This document shows, piece by piece, positions 1-8,207 of a stretch of DNA of 64,000 nt. A program made the position numbers and the translations under genes. The number at the start of each line of letters is the position of its first letter. Positions within the stretch are counted from its first letter, which is position 1. The DNA is from an uncultured Prevotella sp. Its GTDB lineage: Bacteria > Bacteroidota > Bacteroidia > Bacteroidales > Bacteroidaceae. The stretch covers positions 1-64,000 of the forward strand of contig CALUGP010000007.1 of NCBI GenBank assembly GCA_944320195.1. The letters run 5' to 3'. The notes under the pieces are model-generated. The model made no database searches. It had not been told where the DNA came from and was given only the letters and a program-made list of their open reading frames with translations.

Positions 1-45
1 TAACAGCAGGCTTGCCGGGAATCAAGTCCGCACTTTGACTCGGCA

Positions 46-1443
46 ATGAAGCAGAATGAACGTGCTGGCATTATGCGGATAGTTTCAGACATTGTGAAAG
101 CTGATTCTATTATCGACTTACGAGAAATTGATTACTTGGATGGAATCAAAGACAAGTACCGCATAACGAAAGAAGATGAAGCTATGGGCGATTCCATGAC
201 TTTATCCGATGCTGTTTGCCTGTTAAAGAATTTATCTCCAAGCCTAATCCATGACATTATTGGAGATTTTTACAATTTGGCCTTATCAGATAACGCTTTT
301 AGTCGAGAAGAGGGACTTATTGTACTTGCCATAATAGCTTGTTTGTCTGAAAAATATTTCACACACGCTGAAATATATTCGACTGTTTTACCCAATAATA
401 CGTTAGCCGAAAAATCACAGATACTTTATATTGAAGGGGAATATTACAAAGAGACAAATAAAGAAATTTCTGATGCTTACAGGGAAATATCCAATGAGTT
501 CCGATTGATAGGCTTGAATTTCGTTTATCTTCCAAAGGTATGTGAACATTATAAGTCATTGCCTCAAAGTAAATTATTATCATTGCTTTCATTTCTGTAT
601 CCTAAAATTTCAGAGAAGCAGATGGGGGATATGATACGGCAGTTAACCTCGTTGAATACTTCTGACTTCTGCAAGGAAGGCATTGTCGGGAAAATGAATC
701 TCAAAGACTTGGACGAATCGTTACCGTCGATACTTTTATGTATAAATGATTCGCTTGTTGGAGGTAAAATCTACTCAAACTTTCTATCGATTACTCTCGA
801 AAAGGATGCTCTCAATATAGCAATGGATTTTACAGACCTGTTCATGAAACTGTATAAGCCAAGAGTATTGAATCCTTCTTTTGAAGGCAAGGAAAGATTT
901 GTTTATCGCGGTTACTACAAGCAAGTATTTGACATATTTACAGATAGAAAAGGCGTTAGAAGCAGTGTTGTTATAGACCTGCTTCATGGAGAAATTCTCT
1001 TGCCTGAAGCCGAAATAAAGTTATCAAAACTTCATAGAAGGGAGAAAGCCTTATATGCCTTATTCTTGTTGGAATCAGGAAGTGGTGGAATAAATTTCAG
1101 CAAACCCGAAAATGCAAAAGCTCTAAAAAGATTTGACCATCGTATGCGGCTCATACAGCTAAAGTATGAAATGATTTATGAAGGTTTTGGTGGCGATAAA
1201 TCTCGTGCTCCGAAAATATATCTTTCGGAAAACAGGTTACCAATGTTAAGCCTGATTAAACAACAAATTCGCCAAATCGGAGATTTATTAAGCAATGCCG
1301 ATGACTACTTGGTACAGCGAAATCTTTTTGGCAATTACTGTGTAGCCATTCCTCCAGAACTATGTCTATGCTACGATATGCAAACAAAGCAAATTTGCCG
1401 TTTTGAGGATTCTGCTTTTTGGAGTCGGGTATTGGCCTTATAA
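46..1443 (+). CDS. TerB-like protein of a Ter stress module
   Basis: A 465-residue protein. Its first ~110 residues look like a duplicated TerB helical domain: two acidic stretches (KADSIIDLREIDYL near residue 18 and LSDNAFSREEGLIVLAI near residue 80) have the spacing expected of the TerB metal-binding fold. The remainder is helical, with no signal peptide or membrane segment, so it is probably cytoplasmic; I do not recognise the C-terminal domain. There is an in-frame TAA at bases 1-3 and no other start codon before the ATG at 46, so this start is forced unless the frame is interrupted upstream. It is followed by a promoter-like gap and the TerD genes, which supports a role in the same system. 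The exact function is unknown. Confidence 0.6.
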   Translation: MKQNERAGIMRIVSDIVKADSIIDLREIDYLDGIKDKYRITKEDEAMGDSMTLSDAVCLLKNLSPSLIHDIIGDFYNLALSDNAFSREEGLIVLAIIACLSEKYFTHAEIYSTVLPNNTLAEKSQILYIEGEYYKETNKEISDAYREISNEFRLIGLNFVYLPKVCEHYKSLPQSKLLSLLSFLYPKISEKQMGDMIRQLTSLNTSDFCKEGIVGKMNLKDLDESLPSILLCINDSLVGGKIYSNFLSITLEKDALNIAMDFTDLFMKLYKPRVLNPSFEGKERFVYRGYYKQVFDIFTDRKGVRSSVVIDLLHGEILLPEAEIKLSKLHRREKALYALFLLESGSGGINFSKPENAKALKRFDHRMRLIQLKYEMIYEGFGGDKSRAPKIYLSENRLPMLSLIKQQIRQIGDLLSNADDYLVQRNLFGNYCVAIPPELCLCYDMQTKQICRFEDSAFWSRVLAL

Positions 1444-1522
1444 CCTTGCAATTTTTTGCAGACGCTTTTTCCTTTTATCGGGCGTAATATTGCAGATTTC
1501 TGTAAATCAAATACTTATTTCC

Positions 1523-1530
1523 TAATTTTG
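1523..1530 (+). promoter_or_regulatory. -7 promoter box for the ter operon
   Basis: TAATTTTG matches the Bacteroidetes primary-sigma -7 consensus TAnnTTTG and lies 25 bases before the first TerD gene. Only a weak -33 candidate (TTTC near 1497) sits upstream, at a longer than usual spacing. Confidence 0.5.
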
Positions 1531-1555
1531 CGTAAAAATCTAAGCAAATACGATT

Positions 1556-2113
1556 ATGGCAATTACATTGGAAAAAGGACAGCGGATAGGCATAGGTCTA
1601 TCTAAAGTTAGTGTAGGTCTCGGATGGGATCCGAATGAAGGTACAGGTTTTGATTTCGATTTGGATGCCTCTGCATTTATGTTGGGAAGCAACAAGAAAA
1701 TTCCAAATGACAATTACTTCATATTCTACAATAATCCGAAATCTCCAGACGGAGCGGTGGAATCTACAGGTGATGATACTACTGGAGGCAATAGTGACGG
1801 AGGGGATGATGAAACATTGAATGTTGACCTGCAAAAAGTTGACCCTTCTATTCAGGAGATTCTGTTTGTTGCTACAATTTATAAGGCAGACGAAAGAAAA
1901 CAGAATTTTGGGCAAGTTAGAAACTCTTATATACGCATCTACAATTCAATTACCAACGAAGAAATAGCACGCTATGATTTGGACGAGGATTTCTCTATTG
2001 AAACAGCCGTTGAGTTTGGGCGTTTGTATCGCCGTGGCGGAGAATGGAAGTTCGAAGCTATGGGCATAGGTAGCAAAGGTGGATTGCAAGCTTTGGTCAA
2101 CAAATATCAATAA
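1556..2113 (+). CDS. TerD family protein 1
   Basis: A 185-residue protein close in length and pattern to canonical TerD. It opens MAITLEKGQRI, carries the GLGWD and FDLDASAFML segments, the FYNN motif, an acidic Ca2+-binding loop with GDDE near residue 85, and ends with the LYRRGGEWKFEAMGIG block. TerD-fold proteins bind Ca2+ and belong to tellurite, phage and chemical stress modules. It is the first gene of a close-packed set and the next TerD gene starts 3 bases after its stop. It is cytoplasmic, with no signal peptide. Confidence 0.9.
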   Translation: MAITLEKGQRIGIGLSKVSVGLGWDPNEGTGFDFDLDASAFMLGSNKKIPNDNYFIFYNNPKSPDGAVESTGDDTTGGNSDGGDDETLNVDLQKVDPSIQEILFVATIYKADERKQNFGQVRNSYIRIYNSITNEEIARYDLDEDFSIETAVEFGRLYRRGGEWKFEAMGIGSKGGLQALVNKYQ

Positions 2114-2116
2114 ATC

Positions 2117-2803
2117 ATGCCTATAAATCTTGTAAAAGGACAGAACCATGTGCTCAACATGAATATTTTTCATGTTGGGCTTGGCTGGGACGTAAATGAG
2201 GATGTTTCATCCTATGATTTCGACCTTGATGTCTCGGCATTTATGGTTAATGCCAATCATAAGATTCCAACAGATGATTACTTGGTCTTTTATAATTCTG
2301 AGAAACGACTCAAAGTATATCTTGATGGAAACAAGAAAGGTGAATTAGTTGAGCCACGTAAAATATATCCATATACAGCGTGGGCATCTAACGATGAAAT
2401 GAGGGCACAATCTCGTCCTGTTGACCCTGAAATGTCTGTTATTGGGTCTATTGATGATGAGGATGGCTCAACATCAGAAAATGGCGATGATGAAACTATG
2501 GATATAGACCTTTCAAAAGTGCGAGAGGACATTCAAGAAATTATAATAACTGTAAGCATTCATAAATACAAAGAACGGAAACAAAATTTCGGTCAGGTAG
2601 AACGTGCTTACGTTCGTCTTTACAAACAAGGTCAAGAAGCTGAGGGGCAAGGAGAATTTGTCTATGATTTAACCGAAGATTTTTCAGCTTGTGCTTCCGT
2701 TGAATTTTGCAGGCTATATCGACGCAATAACGAATGGAAAATTCAAGCTACAGGCATTGGACATCATGGCGGCCTTGAGGAATTAGTTGAAAAATACAGA
2801 TAA
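2117..2803 (+). CDS. TerD family protein 2, with insertion
   Basis: A 228-residue TerD homologue with the same framework as its neighbour (GLGWDVNED, FDLDVSAFMV, FYNSEK, GDDETMDIDL, LYRRNNEWKIQATGIG). About 45 extra residues sit between the FYNS motif and the acidic GDDE loop (roughly residues 62-110), rich in charged residues and proline. Such an insertion beside the metal site could change the ligand set or add a partner surface; that is inference. It lies 3 bases after TerD 1 and just before TerD 3, so co-transcription is very likely. Confidence 0.88.
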   Translation: MPINLVKGQNHVLNMNIFHVGLGWDVNEDVSSYDFDLDVSAFMVNANHKIPTDDYLVFYNSEKRLKVYLDGNKKGELVEPRKIYPYTAWASNDEMRAQSRPVDPEMSVIGSIDDEDGSTSENGDDETMDIDLSKVREDIQEIIITVSIHKYKERKQNFGQVERAYVRLYKQGQEAEGQGEFVYDLTEDFSACASVEFCRLYRRNNEWKIQATGIGHHGGLEELVEKYR

Positions 2804-2813
2804 CTTCGTTGAT

Positions 2814-3449
2814 ATGGCAATAGTTCTTGAAAAGAGTGGCGACCAACATCGCATAAATCTCGAAAAAGGTGGAACTTCCTCTATGGGAGAAATCATCATA
2901 AACCTCAATTGGAGTAAAGGAGGCTTGATGAAACAAATTTTTGGAAAACCAATAGACCTTGACCTCGGATGCTTTTATGAGCTTCGGGATGGAAAGAAAA
3001 TGTTGATTGATGGATTGCAATTCTCTCATAACAGAGGAGGGAACCGCCATCAGCAAACAAGGCAGGGATGTTACGATTATGCACCTTACATTTGGCATCA
3101 AGGTGATGACAGAGGTAGCAGCTCTTCTTCTGGGGAAACTATCTATGTAAACCCTAAGGGGGTTAATGTGATAAAGCGTATAATCGTCTATACTTTCATA
3201 TATGAAGGCGTGGCAAAATGGTCTGAAACAAATGCCGTTGTTACAATTAAAGTACCCGGACATGAAGATGTAATCGTTGAAATGGGAAAACAATTTTCAA
3301 ATAAAACATTCTGCGCCATAGCTCAATTGGATTTTGGTGGTGATGATTCCATTACGGTTAAAAGACTGATTACTTTCCATGATGGACATAAGGACTGTGA
3401 TATGATGTATGGCTGGGGATTTAACTATTCGCCAGGAAGCAAGGACTAA
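2814..3449 (+). CDS. Divergent TerD-fold protein, TerA-like
   Basis: A 211-residue protein. I chose the ATG at 2814, which gives MAIVLEKSGDQHRINLEKG, the usual TerD-type opening; a TTG at 2787 would overlap the preceding gene. The core shows IDLDLGCFYELRDGKK, then APYIWHQGDDR in place of the usual GDDE loop, and SGETIYVNP. This resembles the TerA/TerX branch more than classical TerD. A WGFNYSPGSKD tail replaces the EWKF block. It probably acts with the other TerD proteins as a metal-binding component. The branch assignment is less certain than the fold. Confidence 0.72.
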   Translation: MAIVLEKSGDQHRINLEKGGTSSMGEIIINLNWSKGGLMKQIFGKPIDLDLGCFYELRDGKKMLIDGLQFSHNRGGNRHQQTRQGCYDYAPYIWHQGDDRGSSSSSGETIYVNPKGVNVIKRIIVYTFIYEGVAKWSETNAVVTIKVPGHEDVIVEMGKQFSNKTFCAIAQLDFGGDDSITVKRLITFHDGHKDCDMMYGWGFNYSPGSKD

Positions 3450-3478
3450 TGTTGAATAATTTATAAAGAAGATAATTT

Positions 3479-4162
3479 ATGGCAATACGATTAGAAAAAG
3501 GTCAGCGCATTAATCTTGAAAAAGATAATGGAGCAAAACTTACCAGCTTTTGTGTTGGGTGCAATTGGGGAGCTATTGTTGTTGAAAAAGCAGGCTTCTT
3601 AGGGTTTGGAACAAAAAGAGAGGAACTCGATGTAGATGTTGATTTAAGTTGTGTTATGACCGATAGCAACGGCAAACTTGTTGACACGTTGTATTCTCCT
3701 TTATATAAAAAAGAGTTTTTCCAAGCCGCAGGACTTCCCATAGGGAAAGATTGGTCGGCAGATAAATCTATGTACCATACTCCCGATGATACGGAAGGAG
3801 ATAAGGGAGGCGACGATGGATTGGACAATGAGATAATAACCGTTGACCTAACAAAAGTCAATCCCACAATAGACCAGATATTTTTCTTTTTGAACATATA
3901 TAAGCCAAGGAATATAGACTTTCAAAAAATCCCATACGTTGCAATTCGTATGTATGAGGGAACTCCTGAAAAGGTAAAGTCTGTTTTTGCTCAATATGAT
4001 GTTGCAAAAGAAAATCAATTTGTTGGCAAAAATGCCCTTATTATGGGTAAGCTGTATCGACGGAATGGTGATTGGAAATTTGCAGCAATAGGTGATGCTT
4101 TTGATGACCAAAACGACCTTCGGCAAACAGTAAAAAGAATATTAACTTCATATTCAAAATAG
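3479..4162 (+). CDS. TerD family protein 4
   Basis: A 227-residue TerD-fold protein starting MAIRLEKGQRINLEKD. The core has LDVDVDLSCVMTD, an acidic loop DDTEGDKGGDDGLDNEIITVDL near residues 100-122, FLNIYKPRN, and a closing LYRRNGDWKFAAIG block. A hydrophobic insertion (KAGFLGFGTKRE) separates the CNWG motif from the acidic strand. It is the last of four consecutive TerD-type genes and ends 3 bases before the first vWA gene, so it likely shares a transcript with it. Confidence 0.82.
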   Translation: MAIRLEKGQRINLEKDNGAKLTSFCVGCNWGAIVVEKAGFLGFGTKREELDVDVDLSCVMTDSNGKLVDTLYSPLYKKEFFQAAGLPIGKDWSADKSMYHTPDDTEGDKGGDDGLDNEIITVDLTKVNPTIDQIFFFLNIYKPRNIDFQKIPYVAIRMYEGTPEKVKSVFAQYDVAKENQFVGKNALIMGKLYRRNGDWKFAAIGDAFDDQNDLRQTVKRILTSYSK

Positions 4163-4165
4163 GAC

Positions 4166-4804
4166 ATGAGAAGATTACCCGTTTATTTGTTATTGGATAC
4201 ATCTGGCTCTATGTACGGAGAGCCGATTGAGGCAGTCAAGAATGGTGTACAGACACTCATCTCGACCTTACGAGGCGACCCATACGCTCTGGAAACAGCC
4301 TATATTAGCATCATAACGTTCAATTCCACTGCCCAACAAATAACACCTCTTACAGAATTGTCGGCTTTTCAACAGCCTCAAATTGAAGCAAGTGGTTGCA
4401 CAGCTTTGGGCGAAGCATTGATTTTGCTTGCACAAAAGGTTGATACCGAGATTGTAAAAACCACACAAGAAGTCAAGGGTGATTGGAAGCCTTTGGTTTT
4501 TCTTATGACAGATGGCGAACCTACAGATGATTTGCAGAAAGGGCTTGACGAGTTCAAGAAAAGAAAATTCGGTATGGTCGTTGCTTGTGCCGCAGGGCAA
4601 GGCGCTAACACAAACACATTAAAGCAGATTACAGAAAATGTCGTTCAACTTGATACAGCCGACAGTGCAACGATAAAGGCGTTTTTCAAATGGGTAAGTG
4701 CAAGTATAAGCACAGGTAGCCAAAAGGTCGAGGATGCTCACGGCGATGTTGCGACAATGAGCGAATTGCCACCTCCACCTCCAGAAGTAAATATCGTTGT
4801 GTAA
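4166..4804 (+). CDS. TerY-type vWA domain protein 1
   Basis: A 212-residue protein made almost wholly of a von Willebrand factor A domain. The MIDAS motif DTSGS is at residues 11-15, the conserved threonine region (GCTALGEA) near 77 and the DGEPTD segment near 114. TerY proteins are cytoplasmic vWA scaffolds that bind a divalent metal and, in the TerY-P triad, operate with a PP2C phosphatase and a kinase; both are encoded downstream. The protein ends in a proline-rich tail PPPPPEVNIVV that recurs in the next vWA protein. Confidence 0.88.
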   Translation: MRRLPVYLLLDTSGSMYGEPIEAVKNGVQTLISTLRGDPYALETAYISIITFNSTAQQITPLTELSAFQQPQIEASGCTALGEALILLAQKVDTEIVKTTQEVKGDWKPLVFLMTDGEPTDDLQKGLDEFKKRKFGMVVACAAGQGANTNTLKQITENVVQLDTADSATIKAFFKWVSASISTGSQKVEDAHGDVATMSELPPPPPEVNIVV

Positions 4805-4816
4805 AGGAATAGGGCA

Positions 4817-4844
4817 AAGTGGCACGAAACATTTTGTGCCACTT
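4817..4844 (+). promoter_or_regulatory. Intercistronic hairpin between vWA genes
   Basis: A perfect 9-bp inverted repeat (AAGTGGCAC / GTGCCACTT) with a 10-base loop lies in the 61-base gap between the first two vWA genes. No T-run follows, so it is more likely an RNA-processing or stability element than a terminator. Confidence 0.45.
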
Positions 4845-4865
4845 ATGCTATAAAGTTTATCAAGA

Positions 4866-5501
4866 ATGAGACATTTACCTGTATATATTTTGATTGATAC
4901 CAGCGGGTCTATGAAAGGAGAACCGATAGAAAGTGTCAAAGTCGGTTTGTCTGATATGATTGCGACACTCCGTCAAGACCCGTATGCATTGGAAACTGTT
5001 TGTATAAGCATAATAACTTTTGACAGAGAGGTAAATCAGATTTTACCATTGACCGAACTTGCCGACTTGCAGATACCAAATATCATCACTCCGGATTCCG
5101 GTCCGACATTTCTCGGCAAGGCATTGGAAATGCTCTGCAATAGAATAGACGTGGAAGTTCAAAAGGGTACACCAGAACAAAAGGGCGATTGGCGTCCATT
5201 ACTCTTCGTGTTAACTGATGGTAAGCCTTCTGACATTCAGGTTTATGAGAATATCATCCCTAAAGTAAAGAATAAAAATTTTGCAAGCATAATTGCTTGT
5301 GCAGCTGGTCCTAAAGCAAAGATAGAACCGTTAAAAAAGCTCACAGACCAAGTGTTTACACTTGATACAATGGATGCCACATCATTTAAGAAATTCTTTG
5401 TTTGGGTTTCTGATGTTATAGGTGTGGGAGGAAAAAGCGTGGGAACTACGGATTCTTTGGAATTGCCAGGACCACCTGCGGAAGTGAATATAGTAATATA
5501 A
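4866..5501 (+). CDS. TerY-type vWA domain protein 2
   Basis: A 211-residue paralogue of the preceding protein. The MIDAS motif DTSGS is at residues 11-15, the threonine site is in a GPTFLGKALE segment, and DGKPSD follows a long strand. The two proteins align over their full length, including the last residues (PPAEVNIVI here, PPPEVNIVV there), which suggests a recent tandem duplication with conservation of the tail. The expected role is as a metal-dependent adaptor in the ter module. It is separated from its paralogue by a hairpin. Confidence 0.88.
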   Translation: MRHLPVYILIDTSGSMKGEPIESVKVGLSDMIATLRQDPYALETVCISIITFDREVNQILPLTELADLQIPNIITPDSGPTFLGKALEMLCNRIDVEVQKGTPEQKGDWRPLLFVLTDGKPSDIQVYENIIPKVKNKNFASIIACAAGPKAKIEPLKKLTDQVFTLDTMDATSFKKFFVWVSDVIGVGGKSVGTTDSLELPGPPAEVNIVI

Positions 5502-5521
5502 CTTCGATAGTTGATGCAAAT

Positions 5522-5767
5522 ATGATTAAATTACCATCTCCCAGAAAATCCCCTATCCAGTTTGGCTTTCTATTAACAATAGCCTTTGGATTGATATGGA
5601 TGTGTATTCTTTTTATCCTAATCAAATATGATAAAGAGAATCATCTGTTAATACTTTTGGGAAGAATGATTGCTTGGGGGTGGATAATAGGTATTGCATA
5701 TTTGATAAAAGGCATTTGGAAAAAGTTAAAAAACAAATTCTTAAAGAACAACAACAATTTAGAATGA
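5522..5767 (+). CDS. Small two-helix membrane protein
   Basis: An 81-residue protein with two hydrophobic segments (about residues 15-36 and 43-63), a short charged loop between them, and a lysine/asparagine-rich C-terminus (KKLKNKFLKNNNN), so the tail is probably cytoplasmic. Its stop overlaps the start of the third vWA gene as ATGA at 5764-5767, which points to translational coupling. I recognise no family. It may anchor or sense for the neighbouring cytoplasmic vWA protein; that is inference from position. Confidence 0.65.
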   Translation: MIKLPSPRKSPIQFGFLLTIAFGLIWMCILFILIKYDKENHLLILLGRMIAWGWIIGIAYLIKGIWKKLKNKFLKNNNNLE

Positions 5768-6810
5768 GAAGATTGCCGATATATTTTCTGATTGATGTTT
5801 CAGAATCAATGGTTGGAGAACCAATCACTCAGGTAGAGAAAGGCATGAGGAATATTATACAAGAGCTAAGAACTGACCCTTATGCTCTTGAAACAGTATT
5901 TGTTTCTGTCATTGTTTTTGCTGGAAAGGCAAAGGTATTATCTCCTTTAACCGAGTTGTACAAGTTCTATCCACCACAGTTTCCTGTAGGTGGAGGAACA
6001 TCGTTAGGCACTGCTTTGGATTGCCTAATGAACGATATTGACAAGTCCGTAAAGAAAACAACTGTTGAAATGAAGGGCGATTGGAAGCCTATCATTTTCC
6101 TTTTTACGGACGGGATGCCAACTGACAATCCACAGCAGGCCTTCAACCGATGGAACGCACATTATAAGAGAAAAGCGAATTTGGTATGTATTTCAATCGG
6201 TGATAATACTGATACTAAGATGCTTGGAAAAATATCAGACAATGTATTGAGATTGAATGATACAGGAGAACAATCTTTCAAGGCCTTTTTCAAATGGGTT
6301 ACGGCATCAATCAAGTCAACAAGTGTTTCTGTTACTGATATGGGTACTGATGAAATCCAACTTGCTTCCACATCGGGGATAGACCTTGAAAAGGTGGATA
6401 CAACTAAAGATTGCACCGTGGATGAGAACTTTGTCGTACTGCTTGGCAAATGTTCAAATACAAAAAAGAAATACCTTATTAAATATGCCAAGCGGATAGG
6501 TAAGATTCCCGGTTTAGAGCAACTTGACGTAAAAGGAATAGACTACAAACTTGTGGGGGCTTATCCAATTGATGATAAGGCTTATGAAGAATTAAGCGAT
6601 GGCAAGTCCAACCGCAACATCAACACCATGTCTTTGATAGGAGTGCCAACTTGTCCTTGTTGTGGCAATCAATTCGGCGTAGTTGTATGTGAATGTGGCA
6701 ACATTATGTGCTCTGACGGTCAAACTACAGCTTGTCCGTGGTGTGGAATGGAAGGCTCATTAGGAGCAATTGGTGATGGCGGTTTAGATATAACACGGGG
6801 AAGAGGTTGA
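5764..6810 (+). CDS. TerY-type vWA protein 3 with C-terminal zinc ribbon
   Basis: A 348-residue protein. I chose the ATG at 5764 because it gives MRRLPIYFLIDVSESM, aligned with both paralogues. The vWA domain has DVSES in the MIDAS position, GTSLGTALD and DGMPTD. After about residue 200 comes the TerY C-terminal region, ending in a cysteine cluster (CPCCG, then CECG, then CPWCG, residues about 297-330) that should bind zinc. This long form is the one normally paired with PP2C and kinase genes, which follow directly. Confidence 0.87.
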   Translation: MRRLPIYFLIDVSESMVGEPITQVEKGMRNIIQELRTDPYALETVFVSVIVFAGKAKVLSPLTELYKFYPPQFPVGGGTSLGTALDCLMNDIDKSVKKTTVEMKGDWKPIIFLFTDGMPTDNPQQAFNRWNAHYKRKANLVCISIGDNTDTKMLGKISDNVLRLNDTGEQSFKAFFKWVTASIKSTSVSVTDMGTDEIQLASTSGIDLEKVDTTKDCTVDENFVVLLGKCSNTKKKYLIKYAKRIGKIPGLEQLDVKGIDYKLVGAYPIDDKAYEELSDGKSNRNINTMSLIGVPTCPCCGNQFGVVVCECGNIMCSDGQTTACPWCGMEGSLGAIGDGGLDITRGRG

Positions 6811-6812
6811 TT

Positions 6813-8195
6813 ATGAATATAGAAAAAGCAATAGACCTCCTAAGTAATGGAGAATCTGATGAACGCATGAGCGGCTTCATCAAATATTATGCTAACAAGC
6901 TATGGGCTGAATATAATGAATATCTTATGAATGAAATTGTTGTGATTGAGAACAAGGTAAAAGAACTACCTATCGTTATACCTAATGCGTCTATCGGAAA
7001 GCCGTATAATGCGATTGTATCAATACCGTGCGAAGAAATGACCGACATAACATTATCCGGTCTCACAGAAGAAGCGCAAGGACTTAAAATTGAGAAACAG
7101 GAAGATGGCAAGTCTTTTAAGATAAGTGGAACTCCCAAGGAAAGCGGAACTTTTGAGGTCGCGTTAAGATACAAATATCGTGGTTTGTCTGTTGAGCGTC
7201 CTTATCTGGAACGTGTATTACAAATTATCATCAATCCAGACCCAAGGGATTTATGGAAAGATATGCCTGTCCCCGAAAATATAGAATATCCGAAAGATAA
7301 TACGGCAAAAGAATATGTAAAGGTTGCTGCACTTTCCAATGGAACTCCCCAAAAAGATATTGTGGCTGCAAGCAAAAGAGGCCGTTCACATGCACAAGAA
7401 GGTAAACCACGTGATGACGATTTCCGTTTATATCATGACGAAAAAACAAATTGGTATGTCATTGCCGTGGCCGATGGAGCGGGGTCTGCACCATATTCCC
7501 GTGAAGGCTCAAGAATAGCTTGCAACGTAGCTGTAGAACATTGTAAAGAACAATTAGCTGATTCTAAAAATTTTGATGATGACATCAATCTCTATCATCT
7601 TGACCAGAAATCCGAGGAGTCAGGGAAAGCCATTAGTGCGGATATATACAAAATCGTAGGTAATGCTGCCTTAAAGGCGCATAAGGCAATAGCAGCAGAG
7701 GCTCAACAAAAAGGTCGCAAGACCAAGGAATATTCCACAACATTGTTACTGGCTATCTGCAAGAAATATGATTTTGGTTGGTTTGTTGCCTCATTCTGGG
7801 TCGGCGACGGGGCAATATGTCTTTACAACCAAGCAGATAAAACAGCGATGATGCTCGGTATGCCTGATGAGGGAGAATATGCCGGGCAAACACGTTTCCT
7901 TACAATGCCTGAGATATTTTCGGATTCCAATAAATTCTACCAAAGAATGAATTGCCGGATTGTTACAGACTTTACAGCTTTATTCCTTATGACGGATGGC
8001 GTTAGCGACCCCAAGTTTGAAACAGACGCTAATTTGAAATCTTATGACAAGTGGAATGATTTATGGGCAGACCTCAAAGAGAATGGAGTTGAATTAACGG
8101 ATGATAATGAGGACGCAGCAAGCCAACTTTTGAACTGGTTGGACTTTTGGTCTCCAGGAAACCATGACGATAGAACTATTGCAATATTGTACTAA
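6813..8195 (+). CDS. PP2C-type phosphatase of the TerY-P triad
   Basis: A 460-residue protein; the ATG at 6813 is preferred over a TTG at 6807 that overlaps the previous stop. Residues ~45-135 resemble an Ig-like/putative-Ig module (ASIGKPYNAIVSI, ISGTPKESGTFEVAL). The PP2C domain follows: DDDFR near 201, ADGAGSAPYSREGS near 220, WVGDG near 330, LMTDGVSD near 392 and a final DDRTIAILY. These aspartates would bind the two metals. It is expected to remove phosphate from Ser/Thr targets, probably reversing the kinase encoded 12 bases downstream. It resembles E. coli PphC in context. Confidence 0.86.
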   Translation: MNIEKAIDLLSNGESDERMSGFIKYYANKLWAEYNEYLMNEIVVIENKVKELPIVIPNASIGKPYNAIVSIPCEEMTDITLSGLTEEAQGLKIEKQEDGKSFKISGTPKESGTFEVALRYKYRGLSVERPYLERVLQIIINPDPRDLWKDMPVPENIEYPKDNTAKEYVKVAALSNGTPQKDIVAASKRGRSHAQEGKPRDDDFRLYHDEKTNWYVIAVADGAGSAPYSREGSRIACNVAVEHCKEQLADSKNFDDDINLYHLDQKSEESGKAISADIYKIVGNAALKAHKAIAAEAQQKGRKTKEYSTTLLLAICKKYDFGWFVASFWVGDGAICLYNQADKTAMMLGMPDEGEYAGQTRFLTMPEIFSDSNKFYQRMNCRIVTDFTALFLMTDGVSDPKFETDANLKSYDKWNDLWADLKENGVELTDDNEDAASQLLNWLDFWSPGNHDDRTIAILY

Positions 8196-8207
8196 AAGTA
8201 AGGCATA

